Below are positions 1 to 9,243 of a stretch of 38,089 nucleotides of DNA, piece after piece. Made by a program: the position numbers and the translations under genes. Position 1 is the first letter of the stretch, and each line of letters opens with the position of its first letter. The stretch covers positions 1-38,089 of the forward strand of contig NZ_QLTA01000053.1 in the NCBI RefSeq assembly GCF_003269065.1, written 5' to 3'. The notes under the pieces are model-generated. The model made no database searches. It worked only from the letters and a program-made list of their open reading frames with translations, and had not been told where the DNA came from. Source of the DNA: Paracidovorax anthurii (GTDB lineage Bacteria; Pseudomonadota; Gammaproteobacteria; Burkholderiales; Burkholderiaceae_C).

Positions 1-336
1 ATCGCCCATCCCACCGACAGCCGGCTGCTGGACAAGAGCCGCCAGCACCTGGTGAAGGTGGCCAAGGACAACGGGCTGCGACTGCGCCAGAACTACAACC
101 GGGTGGCCCCGCGCCTGGCCGCACAGATCGGGCGCTACGCGCACGCCAAGCAGTTCAAGCGCATGAAGAAGGCCCTGCGCACGTTGCGTACCCGAGTGGG
201 CCGGGTCCACCGCGAGGTGGATCGTCAACTGTACACGCTGCCTGAGGCGGCCAAGGCCAAGGTGCAGGAGTTGCTGCAACGCACCAGTCGCATCCTGACC
301 CAGCGCACGAAGGATAAGAACAAGCTGTACTCTTTA
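1..336 (+). pseudogene. IS5-type transposase remnant (central part only)
   Basis: The frame is open from base 1 and begins with the AHPTDSRLLDKSRQHLVKVA type of sequence that follows the first catalytic Asp of one group of IS5-superfamily DDE transposases. Recognisable similarity runs through the basic helical part (RYAHAKQFKRMKKALRTLR) to about KDKNKLYSL near base 336. The same frame stays open to 963, but the later residues are Ser/Arg-rich and unlike any transposase. The second catalytic Asp and the Glu, normally further downstream, are missing. The 5' part lies outside the window. The copy is therefore broken at its 3' side and cannot encode an active enzyme. No terminal inverted repeat is visible at the break. 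Family assignment is from recognition of the motif; the exact IS name is unknown. Confidence 0.75.
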
Positions 337-834
337 TCAAAGCAGTCATTCAGCGTCGATCCGGTGACCTACAGCTCCCAGTCTGAAGCCGTCTTGGCGA
401 ATGCGACCGACGGCTCCGCAGCGTTCTCGGTCAGTCGTGCGCGAGAACCGACCTCACGCTTGCTGACGCCAAGCGGTCACTGGTCGTGGCGACCGTGGGG
501 CGTGCGAACGTCAGCTTTGCGAGCCGCACCGGCCGCAGACCTCGCCTTCGCCATTTGGCGCCCGTCGATGAGGCTTCTTTCCCTGCACTCTCGACCCACT
601 GCGGTCGTAGCCGCCGCAGCCCTCAGTGGCCGTTCGGCAGCGGTTGCTGCCTATCGGCCGCTCACACTGAACTCACGGTCTCGGTCGTATTGCTGTCAAC
701 CGGGTCGCCCCCTGGACTGCGAGTCGATGATGAACCGCAGCGTAGCACCGCCAGTCTGGAAAATTCAACAAACTACTCTGCGCCTGATCCTAGTTCGGAC
801 AAGACACTCCTGCGGCGACCGCGGCATCACTCGC
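337..834. other. Gene-free stretch with decayed repeat-like sequence
   Basis: No convincing gene is seen. Open frames here have composition typical of chance frames and no ribosome binding site. The sequence contains several short CGGTC, GGCCG and GACCG pieces in both orientations (for example around 400-530 and 620-700) that resemble the degenerate palindromic modules seen again at about 2610-2670 and 6470-6700. No terminator or tRNA is visible. Confidence 0.4.
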
Positions 835-2466
835 CTACCAACCCCGCGCCTTATCCTCGGCCTCCGCCAACGCGCGATCGAAGTTCCGCAGCTTGGCTCT
901 GAGCACATGATCCACCTCGCCAAAGCTTCTGCGAAGCTCACTCACATAGCGGGCATTGATTGAGGTGTCGTATGGCGTAATCAAGCTCTCACGCAGTGCT
1001 GATTCGAGACGCGCCAGTCGTGGGTAGTGGCGCAGTTCTGCAAGCATCCGCACCGCCACCGTCAATAGCTCGACCTTCAAACCTTGCGTGAGCTGAGGCG
1101 CGCACAAGATCGGCTCCAAGATGCGACCCATTGCCTGGGCTGCTTCAAACGAGATGAGGATGTGCATGCCGTCCCGCGCCTCGGGGTCAACCAAGGCATC
1201 ACCTTCCGTAAGGCGAATTCCGTCGTCTATCCAGTCCCTGGAGGCAGCGACCAGTTCGTAGAGCAAGTAACAGAGCGGCGTCGGGAACTCGTGGTTCTGG
1301 TCGTCTGGCCGAAGGTCCCTGGCTCGCGAGACAAGCTTTCGGCTGAAGTGGGGGAAATAGTGAAGCCAAAGATGGTCAGGGATGCGTTGATGCAACCCTT
1401 CGAGGATCATGATTTCGAAGAAGCTGATCCCAGTAAAGACCGGGCATCGGTACTTGCCAGCATCCCGGTACGTGAACATTGGGCCGTTCAACTTGGCCAG
1501 CAACGCATCATCGGCGTCGATCCGCGACAAGACCACTTCACCCAAGGAGCGGTACACGTCAAGCTTGGCAGCGACCGTTACATCCTTGAGATAGAACGCC
1601 AACAGCCGGTTTTCCTCCGGAATTGAACGCCGATGCCCCTCTCCGCCATTGAGGTTCTGGCTGTTCTTCAACTCGGAGTAGAGAACGCTGCCTTCGTTGG
1701 CCAGCATTGCCTCGAAGAACTCGCCCTCGAATTCCTCGAGGATCATTCCCGCCCGCTCTGCCACGTTGAGGCACAGGTAGGGCCTGGCCAAAGCCAAATA
1801 GGCGACGAAATCTCTCGATGACAACAATGTTCGTACGACTATTCGGGCTTGTTGGCGAGGCTCTTGAGCCGGGCTAATTGCTTGCGCTGCCTTTGTTCTG
1901 AGCCAACGCCCAAGTCGAGCAAGTCTGCTCTGGCTTGCAGAACGAATCGTAATTCGCCCGCCTTTACCCTTGGCCATGACGATTGGGGGCAGAGACGGCT
2001 GCAACCAAATCTCAACTCGACCACGAATGCTTTCCGCATTTGCAAAAGCCAGCGTCGCATCGAGATGGTGATCCAGAAGGGTTGCAAGCTCCTCGAACTT
2101 GCGGGAATGAAGCAGGGAGGTTGCCAGCTTTTCGAAGAGGGGAAGGTTTCTGCGATTCAAACGTGTTCGACGCGACCGCAGGTAGACGAATCCGGCAAGC
2201 ACCAGAAAGAGCAGGTACTGCGCTCCTCCTTTGTCGAAGCCCCAGCGCCACGACCCAATGACCAAATAAAGCCCTCGGTCGCGCAGCACCGGCTCGAAAT
2301 ACAGCGCGTGGATCGCGAACAGCGTTCCCCAGATGATTGCCCAATCGAACCGCGACAGACTGAGCTGGAAGCTGAGCCTGGCAGTGGGAGGTACTAACGC
2401 CCAAACCGCAGCGATGAGGCCCAACATTGTCAGTAGGGCACTTGTGTCGATTCCGGAACCGTTCAT
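835..2466 (-). CDS. Uncharacterised membrane-anchored protein, three N-terminal TM segments
   Basis: About 543 residues from the ATG at 2466 (MNGSGIDTSALL). An upstream in-frame ATG at 2523 would add 19 residues without hydrophobic character; neither start has a clear Shine-Dalgarno, so the start is uncertain. Three hydrophobic segments occur at about residues 8-26, 41-57 and 82-96, followed by a basic stretch (RSRRTRLNRR) that suggests the remaining roughly 440 residues face the cytoplasm. That part is predicted-helical, rich in Leu/Ala/Arg, with no catalytic motif I recognise. It diverges from the DUF4365 gene at 2808 and sits in a low-GC accessory segment beside an IS fragment. This suggests a horizontally acquired gene, perhaps a membrane effector or scaffold of a defence locus. 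That function is a guess from context only. Confidence 0.6.
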   Translation of the reverse strand: MNGSGIDTSALLTMLGLIAAVWALVPPTARLSFQLSLSRFDWAIIWGTLFAIHALYFEPVLRDRGLYLVIGSWRWGFDKGGAQYLLFLVLAGFVYLRSRRTRLNRRNLPLFEKLATSLLHSRKFEELATLLDHHLDATLAFANAESIRGRVEIWLQPSLPPIVMAKGKGGRITIRSASQSRLARLGRWLRTKAAQAISPAQEPRQQARIVVRTLLSSRDFVAYLALARPYLCLNVAERAGMILEEFEGEFFEAMLANEGSVLYSELKNSQNLNGGEGHRRSIPEENRLLAFYLKDVTVAAKLDVYRSLGEVVLSRIDADDALLAKLNGPMFTYRDAGKYRCPVFTGISFFEIMILEGLHQRIPDHLWLHYFPHFSRKLVSRARDLRPDDQNHEFPTPLCYLLYELVAASRDWIDDGIRLTEGDALVDPEARDGMHILISFEAAQAMGRILEPILCAPQLTQGLKVELLTVAVRMLAELRHYPRLARLESALRESLITPYDTSINARYVSELRRSFGEVDHVLRAKLRNFDRALAEAEDKARGW

Positions 2467-2807
2467 TCGGACGAATTGTGATGGTGGTTCATGGCAACTG
2501 CGCGCATACAGCCCAGAAGCCACGTAGGCCTTGGGCCGCTTGGGTGGCTATTGTCAAGCCGGTGCGAACTTAGGATCCGCCTCGCACCTCCTCTGTATTC
2601 CACCACCCAGGCACCAATGGCCGGATGTTGCCGACGCCGACATTCGCAACTCTTTGTCGAATGTCTCTGACAAGCCTCAAGCCGAAGCTCGATGGGCTTC
2701 GGCTCTGCAGCGTCTGCGGTCCCCCGCGCACCGTATGTGTTAACCGCTGTCTTACGCATCAGCGCCACTGAAGACTTCCAAAGTAGACGTCAGGCTACAG
2801 TCCCGAC
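2467..2807. other. Divergent intergenic region with repeat-like palindromic segment
   Basis: This region separates the minus-strand membrane protein from the plus-strand DUF4365 gene and must hold both promoters, but no strong -35/-10 pair stands out. Bases 2613-2666 contain CCAATGGCCGGATG followed by GCCGACATTCG and TCGAATGTC. These GGCCGG and CATTCG/CGAATG elements in opposite orientation match the style of the decayed modules near 6550-6690. Confidence 0.4.
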
Positions 2808-3869
2808 ATGGCGGACAGAAGCTCAAGTCAGAAGACCGGTTCACAGGGACAGAAGTGGCTCCTTGCCCACGTCGAGGACCATCCGCATTGGTTGTCGCGA
2901 GAGCTCATCGAAGACTTCGGCATCGACGCCGAGTTTGAGATAACTGACCCCAGCGTTTCCGGTGACATCCTGAAGGTCCAAGTCAAATCATCGGAGCAGG
3001 TAGAACGGCGGGACGGGGCGATCAAGTTCACCATCGAACGAAAGTACCTTGAGTACGCGGATGCGTGTCGATACCCGCTCATCTTGGTTCGCGTTGACAC
3101 AACTTCCAAAGAGGCTTGGTATCTCTGGCTACAAGACTGGTTGCTTGCTCAACGCGTGACCGGCAGTCCCTTGCTGACCGAGCAAGTGTCCTGGACGGCA
3201 TGGGTGCCCGAGTCTCACACTGTCGCCGCTGGACTTGACGGTGAACTGAAGAAGATTGCGCGCTGGGAGGGTAGCTCGCAGCTAGCGCTCAGCCTACGCG
3301 ATGCCCTGCATGCCGCAGCCGCGATTGGGGACAGGCACATGGTGCTTGTGCTGGCCGATGCCTTGGCATCATGCGCCGATGGTCTTGGACGAGCAGGTCT
3401 CAACGCCGTGATCGACGAAGCCATCAAACTCGGTGATCGCATGCGCGGGACCTACGAAGGAAACGCAGTCGCCGATCAGCTATTCGCAATGGTTCGCCGA
3501 CGCGGAGCAGTTGTAGATGCTGAGACCATCGATCGGCTTGTCTTGCGAGGCGACTCCTACTCACGTGCAGGCCTCACGTCGCTTGCCATCATGTACGACG
3601 ACCATTTCCAGCACCTCCGTTCGCTGGGTCTTCCACATCGCTACGCTGGTATGGAACCTCGGGTCGCCTACTACTGTGCCTTTCGCGAGGCACATCCCGA
3701 GCACAACTCCGGGGACATAACAGTGGATCCGTCTGCATTCACGTTCGCCGGCCTTCGGTATCGCCAGCCAGACATGTTCTGGGACAAGTACGCAAACCGC
3801 GGCCCGTCGGCGTTACTGGACTATCTGGAGTTAATCGAGACGGATGGTGGCCCGCCAGACGTGGCCTGA
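2808..3869 (+). CDS. DUF4365 domain protein (PD-(D/E)XK nuclease-like fold)
   Basis: 353 residues. Residues about 10-115 match the DUF4365 pattern: SQGQKWLLAHVEDHPHW, then FGIDAEFEITD, SGDILKVQVKSS and a later YPLILVRVD strand with W-Y-L-W. The D (in GIDAE), the E (in FEIT) and Q-V-K are the spacing expected of the D-ExK core of PD-(D/E)XK nucleases, so metal-dependent nucleic acid cleavage is possible. The C-terminal two thirds (about 130-353) is helical, not recognised, and probably an effector-specific or sensing part. DUF4365 proteins are commonly found in phage-defence islands (family knowledge); that this one acts in defence is inference. It stands alone on the plus strand, and its stop lies 42 bases from the convergent P-loop gene. 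No good ribosome binding site precedes the ATG, so the start could lie slightly downstream. Confidence 0.75.
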   Translation: MADRSSSQKTGSQGQKWLLAHVEDHPHWLSRELIEDFGIDAEFEITDPSVSGDILKVQVKSSEQVERRDGAIKFTIERKYLEYADACRYPLILVRVDTTSKEAWYLWLQDWLLAQRVTGSPLLTEQVSWTAWVPESHTVAAGLDGELKKIARWEGSSQLALSLRDALHAAAAIGDRHMVLVLADALASCADGLGRAGLNAVIDEAIKLGDRMRGTYEGNAVADQLFAMVRRRGAVVDAETIDRLVLRGDSYSRAGLTSLAIMYDDHFQHLRSLGLPHRYAGMEPRVAYYCAFREAHPEHNSGDITVDPSAFTFAGLRYRQPDMFWDKYANRGPSALLDYLELIETDGGPPDVA

Positions 3870-3911
3870 GTGCTTGCGAACGCGTACGTGCCGAGGACAC
3901 CTGCGTGTGAG

Positions 3912-4436
3912 TTATCCGACAACCCGCCGGAGGCACGCCTCGAATTCTTCGGGGCTCGGTGACTCAAGCGACAACAAGGGGACCCGAAGCGAAGCGGCGA
4001 CTGCCGAGCCGTGATCCAACTCCGCGGCGCTGAACGCTATAACTTCATCCTCTGTCCAGCTGTGATCTCCGCGTCCGCTTAGGCGAGCCAGTACAACAGA
4101 GGCCGGCGCTTGAAGAAGGATGACCGCTGCGCACTTCAGGTCTGCGAATACATCAAGAGGGATCTGCTGGTGCCGCCCCGACGCCGCGCGGAGGACGAAG
4201 TGCCCGTCAAGCACAAGCGTGATTCCTCCTTCATGGATACGTCGGGCCGCGGAGACTAGAGCCTGCTGATTCGCGTTTACATCCGAGACGACCTTGTCGG
4301 TTCTCCATGAAGCTAGGCCGCGCTCAGTGCGAATGAGTTGACTTGCGCTCGCATACACGAGCTTCATCCGGTCCGCCGCCGGCTTTGCGAGATGAGTCTT
4401 ACCCACGCCATGCATACCGCCAATGAAGATCGTCAT
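3912..4436 (-). CDS. Small P-loop NTPase, nucleotide-kinase-like
   Basis: 174 residues from the ATG at 4436, giving MTIFIGGMHGVGKTHLAK. The frame extends upstream, but that part overlaps the ASCH gene and is not coding. The ATG overlaps the ASCH stop as TGATG, with AGGAAG upstream, so the two are probably translationally coupled. Walker A is GMHGVGKT at residues 7-14. A hydrophobic strand ending in LVLDGH (middle of the protein) resembles the Walker B region of deoxynucleoside-monophosphate and polynucleotide kinase-like enzymes. An Arg-rich segment (LARLSGRGDHSWTEDE) could be a LID. Substrate is unknown: it could phosphorylate a nucleotide, an RNA end or a small molecule, or be a simple ATPase switch. 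It is the last gene of the PIN-GNAT/ASCH operon. Confidence 0.7.
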   Translation of the reverse strand: MTIFIGGMHGVGKTHLAKPAADRMKLVYASASQLIRTERGLASWRTDKVVSDVNANQQALVSAARRIHEGGITLVLDGHFVLRAASGRHQQIPLDVFADLKCAAVILLQAPASVVLARLSGRGDHSWTEDEVIAFSAAELDHGSAVAASLRVPLLSLESPSPEEFEACLRRVVG

Positions 4437-4900
4437 CAGGCTTCTTCCTGCAAGCCGAATTTCTTGCCCACGCGACGCAACTCGGCGTTGCTTAGGTATC
4501 GGAACGACTGCGGCGCACGAAAACCTTTGAAGACTGATTTCGGTGCGATCGGTTGTGGCGGCTTGGTGACTTCGCCGAGCAAAATGCCGTGGGCTTCGGA
4601 CTTGCCTTCGAAGTAGCTCAACAGTTCCTTGCGCGCTAAGCCTGGCCCTCGGCTGGCGCACGCGGCCCAAACTTTTGCCGGAGAACCTATGACCGCGCCA
4701 TCGACGTCGACAAGGCCGACGAGTCGCTGAATCGGTGAGCTTGAATAGATCAACAATAGTCCAACGGGCTGCTTGGCCCAGGACCGGCGGAACTCCACGC
4801 GCTTGGTGCCTGCCATGATCTGGTCGGCGAATCGGGGCTTGACCGACAGCAAGACCACCTTAGCGCCCTGCGGCTCTAAGCACTGTAGAAAACGCGACAT
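4436..4900 (-). CDS. ASCH domain protein (PUA-like fold)
   Basis: 154 residues if started at the ATG at 4900, which overlaps the upstream PIN gene by 41 bases. A GTG at 4858, just after that gene's stop, would give 140 residues beginning at the first strand of the domain, and is a real alternative. The N-terminal sequence LLSVKPRFADQIMAGTKRVE with FRRSW is the hallmark ASCH pattern: L-S-(I/V)-K-P, then I-x-x-G-T-K-x-(V/I)-E-x-R. ASCH domains share the PUA/EVE fold and bind or act on RNA or modified bases; some are small-molecule amidohydrolases (for example YqfB). The C-terminal third (PKSVFKGFRAPQSFRYL) looks like the usual closing strands. It lies between the PIN-GNAT fusion and the P-loop protein in one overlapping transcript. 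Confidence 0.8.
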   Translation of the reverse strand: MSRFLQCLEPQGAKVVLLSVKPRFADQIMAGTKRVEFRRSWAKQPVGLLLIYSSSPIQRLVGLVDVDGAVIGSPAKVWAACASRGPGLARKELLSYFEGKSEAHGILLGEVTKPPQPIAPKSVFKGFRAPQSFRYLSNAELRRVGKKFGLQEEA

Positions 4901-6332
4901 CGGAAATTTTGGTTATTGATTGAATGTTGCCAGTGACCACGCCGTCATCCTGGAGACGTTGATAGGACACAGGGTTCGGCAGATGCTCGACGAGCCTGAA
5001 GAGAACGACCTTGGTGGGCTCCACGGCCATCTCTTCGATTTGCTTGATGCTGTACACAGTCCGCCGACGCACAAGGCTGGCGATTTTCGCTGCATCGTCG
5101 AGGACCTCGAATCGTTCGACCACGCCGAGAGATGTCACGCACTGTTCGTCGCCGGATCTGTAGAAAAGCAGCAGGTCCCCGGCGCGAATTTCCTTGGTCG
5201 CCGCGTGGCACAGGTAGGCCAGCTTGATCGCGTTGCCTATGTTGCCGCCGGACGGGAACAGGAGCGTCTGGAACCCCTGGTAGTCCGAAAACAGGATTTG
5301 ATGGAAGCCGCTTTGGATGGGAACCAGGAACTTCCGCACCTCGGAGCCAGACTGGTAGTGCGGGAAGAAGCGCTGCACATACTCGAAAGGGGACCAGCCA
5401 GATCCCGGCGGAGCCGATCTGGGGTGAACCTTCACGAACATCTGATCACGGCCGAATGTACCGCGATCCTCGAATCCGAAGTCCACAAGGAGGTTGACGA
5501 GATAGCCATGCTTCTCAATGTCCGCATGGATGAAGACATGCTCGCACGCATTATCGGTCGCGTACCGAAAGGCGGCCTTCAGAAAGAGCTCGCCGATCTT
5601 CCGGCCCCGTACTGCCTCACCGACCTTGAAGGTGCAGAGCTTTAAGGCTCGGCCGGCCAACCGTTGTCCGTCGTCGGTGATCCGTTCGTCCGTCTGTATG
5701 GCATACACGCAGATTGCGCTGAGCGAATGGTCGTCGTCGCGGTAGACCCATGCCTTTCTGCCTTCTCGTGCCTTGTCTCGGAACCATTCGTCGAAGGGTG
5801 GATAGCCTTCTCGAAGGCTCTCGAAGAAGGCGCTCGAAAGGTCGGGCGTCAGGCTGTGCAGAGGGACGTCCTGGATGTTGGGAAGGGAGACGTCGTGCGG
5901 CTGATGTAGCCGACGAAGCCAATCCTCTGCGGTCTGGATCGTATACGTTCGATCTGCAAGCCCACGCGCGCGAGCTTTGGCCAAGAGACCTCTGTCTTCG
6001 GTAACCAGCGCATGGGCGGCATCGCATTGAAGCGCATACAGAATCTCGTTGTCGCAGGCATCATTTTGGCCGATGGTTGCCGTGTTCCACGGGCATTTCG
6101 CTGGGCTTTCCAGCGAGGGATACCGGCGCACGTGCTGCAAGTTCCGGGCGCGCCTGTCGGCGTCCGAATCCCGCTCGAAGTCGGCAAGGCTTGCCGGGTG
6201 GTAGACCAGTTGGTGACCGCCCACCAAGGCGAGGCGATGAAAGCTAGCCAAGCTGTCGCTCAATGCCAGGTACGAGTCCTGAAGCGGTATCAGGACGTTG
6301 GTGTCCAACAGAAGCGTCAGTTGCTTCGTCAC
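4860..6332 (-). CDS. PIN-GNAT-EVE-like three-domain fusion protein
   Basis: 490 residues from a GTG at 6332 preceded by GGGAGGAG about six bases upstream, the best ribosome binding site in the frame. The longer frame to 6395 lacks one. Residues about 3-140 form a PIN domain: LLLDTNVLIPL with D10, D51/E53 in ADFERD, D94/E96 in ACDNEIL and D113 in VTEDRGL supply the acidic metal-binding set of a ribonuclease. Residues about 165-300 look like a GNAT acetyltransferase: FKVGEAVRGRKIGELFLKAA is the strand plus acetyl-CoA pyrophosphate loop (R-G-x-K-I-G), followed by HVFIHADIEKHGYLVNLL and FGFEDRG. Residues about 325-484 resemble an EVE/PUA-like reader (FPSGGNIGNAIK, AGDLLLFYRS, VTSLGVVERF). PIN and GNAT modules both occur as toxins that hit tRNA or translation (family knowledge). 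Here they are joined and followed by an ASCH protein and a P-loop NTPase. The substrate is unknown. Confidence 0.75.
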   Translation of the reverse strand: MTKQLTLLLDTNVLIPLQDSYLALSDSLASFHRLALVGGHQLVYHPASLADFERDSDADRRARNLQHVRRYPSLESPAKCPWNTATIGQNDACDNEILYALQCDAAHALVTEDRGLLAKARARGLADRTYTIQTAEDWLRRLHQPHDVSLPNIQDVPLHSLTPDLSSAFFESLREGYPPFDEWFRDKAREGRKAWVYRDDDHSLSAICVYAIQTDERITDDGQRLAGRALKLCTFKVGEAVRGRKIGELFLKAAFRYATDNACEHVFIHADIEKHGYLVNLLVDFGFEDRGTFGRDQMFVKVHPRSAPPGSGWSPFEYVQRFFPHYQSGSEVRKFLVPIQSGFHQILFSDYQGFQTLLFPSGGNIGNAIKLAYLCHAATKEIRAGDLLLFYRSGDEQCVTSLGVVERFEVLDDAAKIASLVRRRTVYSIKQIEEMAVEPTKVVLFRLVEHLPNPVSYQRLQDDGVVTGNIQSITKISDVAFSTVLRAAGR

Positions 6333-6934
6333 AAGTCTCCTCCCTTGCGTTTTCCGAGCGTGGCCGCTATCGAGTGGCCCTTGTACCGCGAGCATGTCAC
6401 AGATGCTGCATTGATCACATGGTCGCCATCTGCCTGGATCAATGCTCTCCCGGAGAGTCGGGGTCTCGAACCTGCTCGGGACATTGCAGCGGCCGGAGTG
6501 ACGGTAAAGGGCCGGCCATCATCCGCAAGGGTCGGTCCGCCCAATCGAACTGCGCTAGACCGGCCATTCAGGAGCGGGTCAAGCTCGCAACGGACGAAAG
6601 GCCGGTCTCAGCTGTGCAGCGGCCGTACGCAGCGCCGCCCGTCGAATGGCCGGTGCTGGACAAAGCAGCCGCTCAGGCCTCCGGCCGCGAATGACACCGA
6701 TCAGCCTGTAGCTGTCCGTGAAATACAACCGCCGTGGCCGAGAGAAAAGTAAGCGGCTGCCCACTTCCTATCTAAGCGTCTGTCGTTGACGATCGGCTAA
6801 ATGGCGTTCATACGAAGTGCCCTTCAGGTTCACGGTCGCAGGCTTCCAAAATCTAAAGTTGAATGGCGGAAAAACGAAAGTACAGTGGCGTTCCGCACGT
6901 GCCGAGGCCGTGCGCTTTGGTTGCAACCCGGGCT
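6333..6934. other. Intergenic gap with decayed GGCCGG/GAATGG repeat modules
   Basis: No gene is supported; open frames on both strands are short and lack start signals. From about 6470 to 6700 the sequence holds a run of related short modules: GGCCGGCCAT, ACCGGCCATTCAGGAGCGG, AAAGGCCGGTCTCAGC, CGAATGGCCGGTGCTGG and CCGGCCGCGAATGAC. They alternate orientation as if from an old tandem or mobile repeat. The right part (about 6720-6934) is lower in GC and leads into the groE promoter. Confidence 0.5.
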
Positions 6935-6963
6935 CTTGAAACGCCAATAAATGCCCGTATCAT
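6935..6963 (+). promoter_or_regulatory. groESL promoter, sigma32-like overlapping sigma70-like
   Basis: CTTGAAA at 6935-6941, 12 bases, then CCCGTAT at 6954-6960, close to the heat-shock sigma (RpoH) pattern CTTGAAA / CCCCAT-T. The same DNA also reads as a sigma70 promoter, TTGAAA (6936-6941), 16 bases, TATCAT (6958-6963). It lies directly upstream of the CIRCE operator and 120 bases before groES. Confidence 0.7.
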
Positions 6964-6989
6964 TAGCACTCGAAGCGGACGAGTGCTAG
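6963..6989 (+). promoter_or_regulatory. CIRCE operator (HrcA binding site)
   Basis: TTAGCACTC, a nine-base spacer, then GAGTGCTAG. It matches the CIRCE consensus TTAGCACTC-N9-GAGTGCTAA except for the final base. It overlaps the expected transcription start of groESL, so HrcA bound here should repress groESL until heat shock. In the transcript it would also form a stem near the 5' end. hrcA itself is not in the window. Confidence 0.93.
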
Positions 6990-7083
6990 CAATCCTGTGG
7001 GACACGGCCGCTGAAGATCCCGACGCCCGCCCCCGCGGGCGCCTTGTCGATGTCGCAGTCCTTATTGAATCAGGAGAGATGCA

Positions 7084-7374
7084 ATGAACCTTCGCCCCCT
7101 GCACGATCGCGTGATCGTCAAGCGCATTGAAAGCGAAACCACGACCGCCTCCGGCATCGTGATCCCCGACAACGCTGCCGAGAAGCCTGATCAAGGTGAA
7201 GTGCTGGCCGTGGGCCCTGGCAAGAAGAACGACAAGGGCGAGCTGAGCGTGCTCAGCGTGAAGGTCGGCGACCGCGTCCTGTTCGGCAAGTATTCGGGCC
7301 AGACCGTCAAGGTGAATGGCGACGAGCTGCTGGTGATGAAGGAAGACGACCTGTTCGCGGTCGTCGAGAAGTAA
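7084..7374 (+). CDS. groES: Co-chaperonin GroES
   Basis: 96 residues, the usual length. It starts [16 protein letters not shown], with the mobile loop [19 protein letters not shown] that contacts GroEL (about residues 20-38). The roof/beta-barrel sequences [12 protein letters not shown] and the C-terminal [16 protein letters not shown] are as in all Hsp10 proteins. It forms the heptameric lid on GroEL in the cytoplasm for ATP-dependent protein folding. AGGAGA lies eight bases before the ATG. It is the first gene of the groESL operon, 47 bases before groEL, controlled by the CIRCE site and the overlapping heat-shock-type promoter. Confidence 0.99.
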   Translation: MNLRPLHDRVIVKRIESETTTASGIVIPDNAAEKPDQGEVLAVGPGKKNDKGELSVLSVKVGDRVLFGKYSGQTVKVNGDELLVMKEDDLFAVVEK

Positions 7375-7406
7375 TCCATCGCAGTTCCCAACTCCCTGTT
7401 GACTGA

Positions 7407-9059
<1,653 letters not shown>

Positions 9060-9100
9060 TCCAGCCCCGGACGGCGTGCCCCGGCGCGCCATCCACCCCG

Positions 9101-9139
9101 AAAAAGCCCCGCGGGCCGCAAGGCCCCCGGGGCTTTTTC
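9101..9139 (+). terminator. Bidirectional rho-independent terminator after groEL
   Basis: AAAAAGCCCCG-CGGGCC-GCAA-GGCCC-C-CGGGGCTTTTT: a long GC stem with a four-base loop, an A run before it and a T run after it. It lies 42 bases after the groEL stop and also downstream of the minus-strand polyol operon (xylulokinase stop at 9244), so it can serve both convergent transcripts. Confidence 0.92.
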
Positions 9140-9186
9140 CATGGAGCACGGCCGCCCATGCCTGTGCCCTGGATCGCGATCCATTC

Positions 9187-9203
9187 GCTATTATTTAAAT
9201 AGC
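9187..9203. repeat. Short GCTATT palindrome (dispersed-type)
   Basis: GCTATT-ATTTA-AATAGC is a perfect six-base inverted repeat in an AT-rich patch between the terminator and the xylulokinase stop. It resembles the elements at 10766-10786 and 28341-28363, so all three may belong to one dispersed family. Confidence 0.5.
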
Positions 9204-9243
9204 AAACTATTCAGCAAACACGGCGACGTGGCCCCGGTTTCAT

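Noticed and set aside
337..963. Continuation of the transposase frame
   Set aside because: Similarity stops near base 336. The rest is Ser/Arg-rich and overlaps the end of the minus-strand membrane protein gene.
1084..1626. A 180-codon plus-strand frame within the membrane protein gene
   Set aside because: It has no SD and lies opposite a longer minus-strand gene with sensible membrane segments.
6853..7087. Small plus-strand frame over the groE promoter
   Set aside because: It covers the CIRCE and promoter and stops at the groES start, so it is incompatible with the expected transcription start.
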